The notes below the pieces were generated by a model that saw nothing but the letters and a program-made list of their open reading frames with translations, was not told the DNA's origin and made no database searches. The translations under genes and the position numbers were made by a program. Positions 62,101 to 64,000 of a stretch of 64,000 bases of DNA are shown piece by piece (the stretch's first letter is position 1; each line of letters begins with the position of its first letter). Source of the DNA: Saxidomus purpurata (taxonomy: Eukaryota; Mollusca; Bivalvia; Venerida; Veneridae). Location: NCBI GenBank assembly GCA_022818135.1, contig JAFMSR010000003.1, forward strand, positions 31,992,869-32,056,868, read 5' to 3'.

Positions 62101-64000
62101 GTAATTCTTATACTGTGGATGTCACGTGAGCATTAACGAAATCAGGAAGTTTAGAATTCAAATAATACGTATCATGTAATTTTTATACAGTCATGCGAGC
62201 CTTTACGGAATCAGGAAGTAAAATATTCAAATAATACAATGTATGTTCCATATTGTTAAGTGAGCTGAACTCAGACATAATGCTTACATTTGTCATTAAT
62301 CATTGAGTTTAATTGTGTGGTTTGTTCTTGCATCTTTTAAATATTTTGTGAAAAGTTGAAGAGTTATTTAATGGTTCATTGATTAATTAAACACAAAACT
62401 CGTTCTCGAGCCAGTGTGGAGTTGTATCTAAAGGAATGACTTCCTTTGACCAACAAAGCTATCTTTTGAATAAACAGGGAACTGAATATATATCATTTTT
62501 TGCTTCACTCAAACTATAAGCCAGTCTAAAAAAATCAGCAATTCTGTAACTTAAAATACCCTGAAGCAGGTTACGTTTTTTTAGGGTTTCTTTTTAAAAA
62601 TAAGCTTAAATTCAGTCATACCTTTTTCAAACACAATGATAAAATTACGTATAGTAATTTTATAAATGAAAAAAAGATACAAAACAACTATTGCAAATGG
62701 TTTGGACTTTGGCCAAACGTTTTGGTTAGAATAGAGTCAGAAAGTTATAAATGGAACGAAACATAAAACTAATTGGCTTTTGTCGATTGAAGTTGTGAGG
62801 AATGTTACTTTTGTCATTAACGTTTATGTAAAAGTGAATATCTGGGAAAAATGAACATATACTCATCAAGTTTGCTTCTTATGTAATAATGCAGAACCAA
62901 AAAGACTCGATTCCATGGTTTTAGTATACTTACTGATTACAACTCAGCATCTCAATATTGTCGTATCATAATTATTATCCAAGCCTTGTATATTTTCAAA
63001 ATGTATTTGTTGTCTTTGTTAAGTTAAGACAAATGATTTGTTTCTTGATACACTGTCCTATGTTACCATCTGGAAAATCCGAGTTTAATATTCATTCACC
63101 GATTTATTGCATGGTTTTAAAACGTTTTCAGAAATCAATTAAAAGATTTTGATAAAAAAATAAAATTCTTTAAACAGTATGAAAATAACATATTTTAGAA
63201 CATATAGTCATGTAAAAAGGTTCTAGTATAAACACCTGTCACGTTTATCTGTAGATTATAAATAATACGCTACCAAATAATAAATCGTTGCAAACGCTTT
63301 TGAAATTCAAATATAAACATATAGTGTAGCGGCGCCGTGAACCCAGCATTTTCAATCGATTTTTGCAAATTCCTACCTAGAGTTTTACATCTTTCGTTGA
63401 TTCTAGCCTTTAGTTTTATATTTATGTATTAGTATGTCTTTTTTTTTCTTTTTTTTTCAATGGCAACTGAGAGCGAGCCGCTTTAACAGAACTCTATCAA
63501 TTACAAATCATTCCCCTACTGATGCTTCAACTATGTATTTGTACAAAACTCAATCAGTTATAATCAAACCACCTAAATTTCAGTTTGAGCAAAGTAAAGT
63601 TAGCTTGATAGATGATACCAGGAATTCAGAGAACCCCGCAACTTCAAAGAAACTTTACTCTAGCCAAATTCATGGTTTTGTTTTAAAAACGGTATCAAGT
63701 ATCTCATTGGATTAAGCTAATGTGGCAGTTATAGATAAGAACCTTAACAAAATTTTAGGACTCGCGTGAATCATGACACTTTGTCTTTTTCAATTTTATT
63801 TTTTTAATACATTATATCAATGCCATGAGATAAATCAGTTGAAGGTTATAAAGTTGTACTCAGCGAGTATTGTGTGTGGAAGGGGGGAGGGGGGCAACAA
63901 AACATAAAACGTCTCGGCTTCGTCTTGATCATTAACTGGTATTGGATAAACCAATATGCTTTTGGTATAATGGCGTCGTATAATTTTGACTTCCCTTTTT
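59194..64000. other. AT-rich stretch, no gene recognised
   Basis: No recognisable protein, splice-bounded exon or RNA gene is seen. Marked features are a C-rich run at 60688-60699, a dispersed repeat at 60680-60880, an about 85-base tandem duplication at 62110-62240 (caggaagt..a-attcaaataata), and an open stretch at 63434-63715 after a T-rich tract that I cannot assign. Confidence 0.4.
60680..60880 (+). repeat. Dispersed repeat, copy 2
   Basis: Collinear with 18140-18320 (see that entry), including the closing acttcctgttg/atttcctgttg block. The copies lie 42 kb apart, one in a phosphatase intron and one intergenic. Confidence 0.5.

Overview
This window is animal nuclear DNA, most likely from a bivalve mollusc; I favour a heterodont clam, but that is inference. 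The grounds are AT-rich sequence, multi-exon genes with GT-AG introns, and many dispersed elements with minisatellite cores and termini such as AACAAGAG plus a short hairpin, a repeat style I associate with bivalves. About 60 kb is intron or intergenic sequence. There is a 500-base N gap at 58694-59193.

Layout. (1) 581-27157, plus strand: a receptor-type protein tyrosine phosphatase of the R3 kind, open at its 5' end. Twenty-three coding exons join in phase to give five fibronectin type III domains (the first partial), a membrane-proximal domain with the FCNG...YR...YSLP signature, one transmembrane helix, one complete PTP domain, an acidic linker and a tail with two Y-x-N motifs. The exon for the WPD loop is present twice (23445-23596 and 23990-24150), and the phases allow only one copy per transcript. 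The introns hold a LINE remnant split by a minisatellite element, and two long hairpins. (2) 27158-34170: no gene seen; a 26-bp minisatellite, diverged duplications and a tRNA-like SINE head. (3) 34181-35492, plus: a dynein light chain LC8 gene with its whole coding region in one exon. (4) 37188-40664: a divergent pair of small genes for secreted low-complexity proteins, one Gly/Met-rich (minus), one Trp/Gly/Asn-rich with 35-residue repeats (plus). They share exon architecture, TATA-to-ATG spacing and a lone Cys after the signal peptide. I recognise no described family, and this pair is the best candidate for a new system. (5) 44399-54948, minus: APEX1 (AP endonuclease 1), eight exons visible, first exon not found, introns loaded with nested repeats. 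(6) 54949-64000: no gene seen; a hAT deletion derivative with a perfect 8-bp target duplication and a BED-finger fragment, a large foldback palindrome, the gap, and AT-rich sequence.

The four loci do unrelated jobs: receptor phosphatase signalling, motor and hub scaffolding, secretion of structural or adhesive protein (inferred), and base excision repair. Only the divergent secreted pair looks functionally linked. Exon limits were assigned by eye from splice consensus and phase closure. No transcript or database evidence was available.
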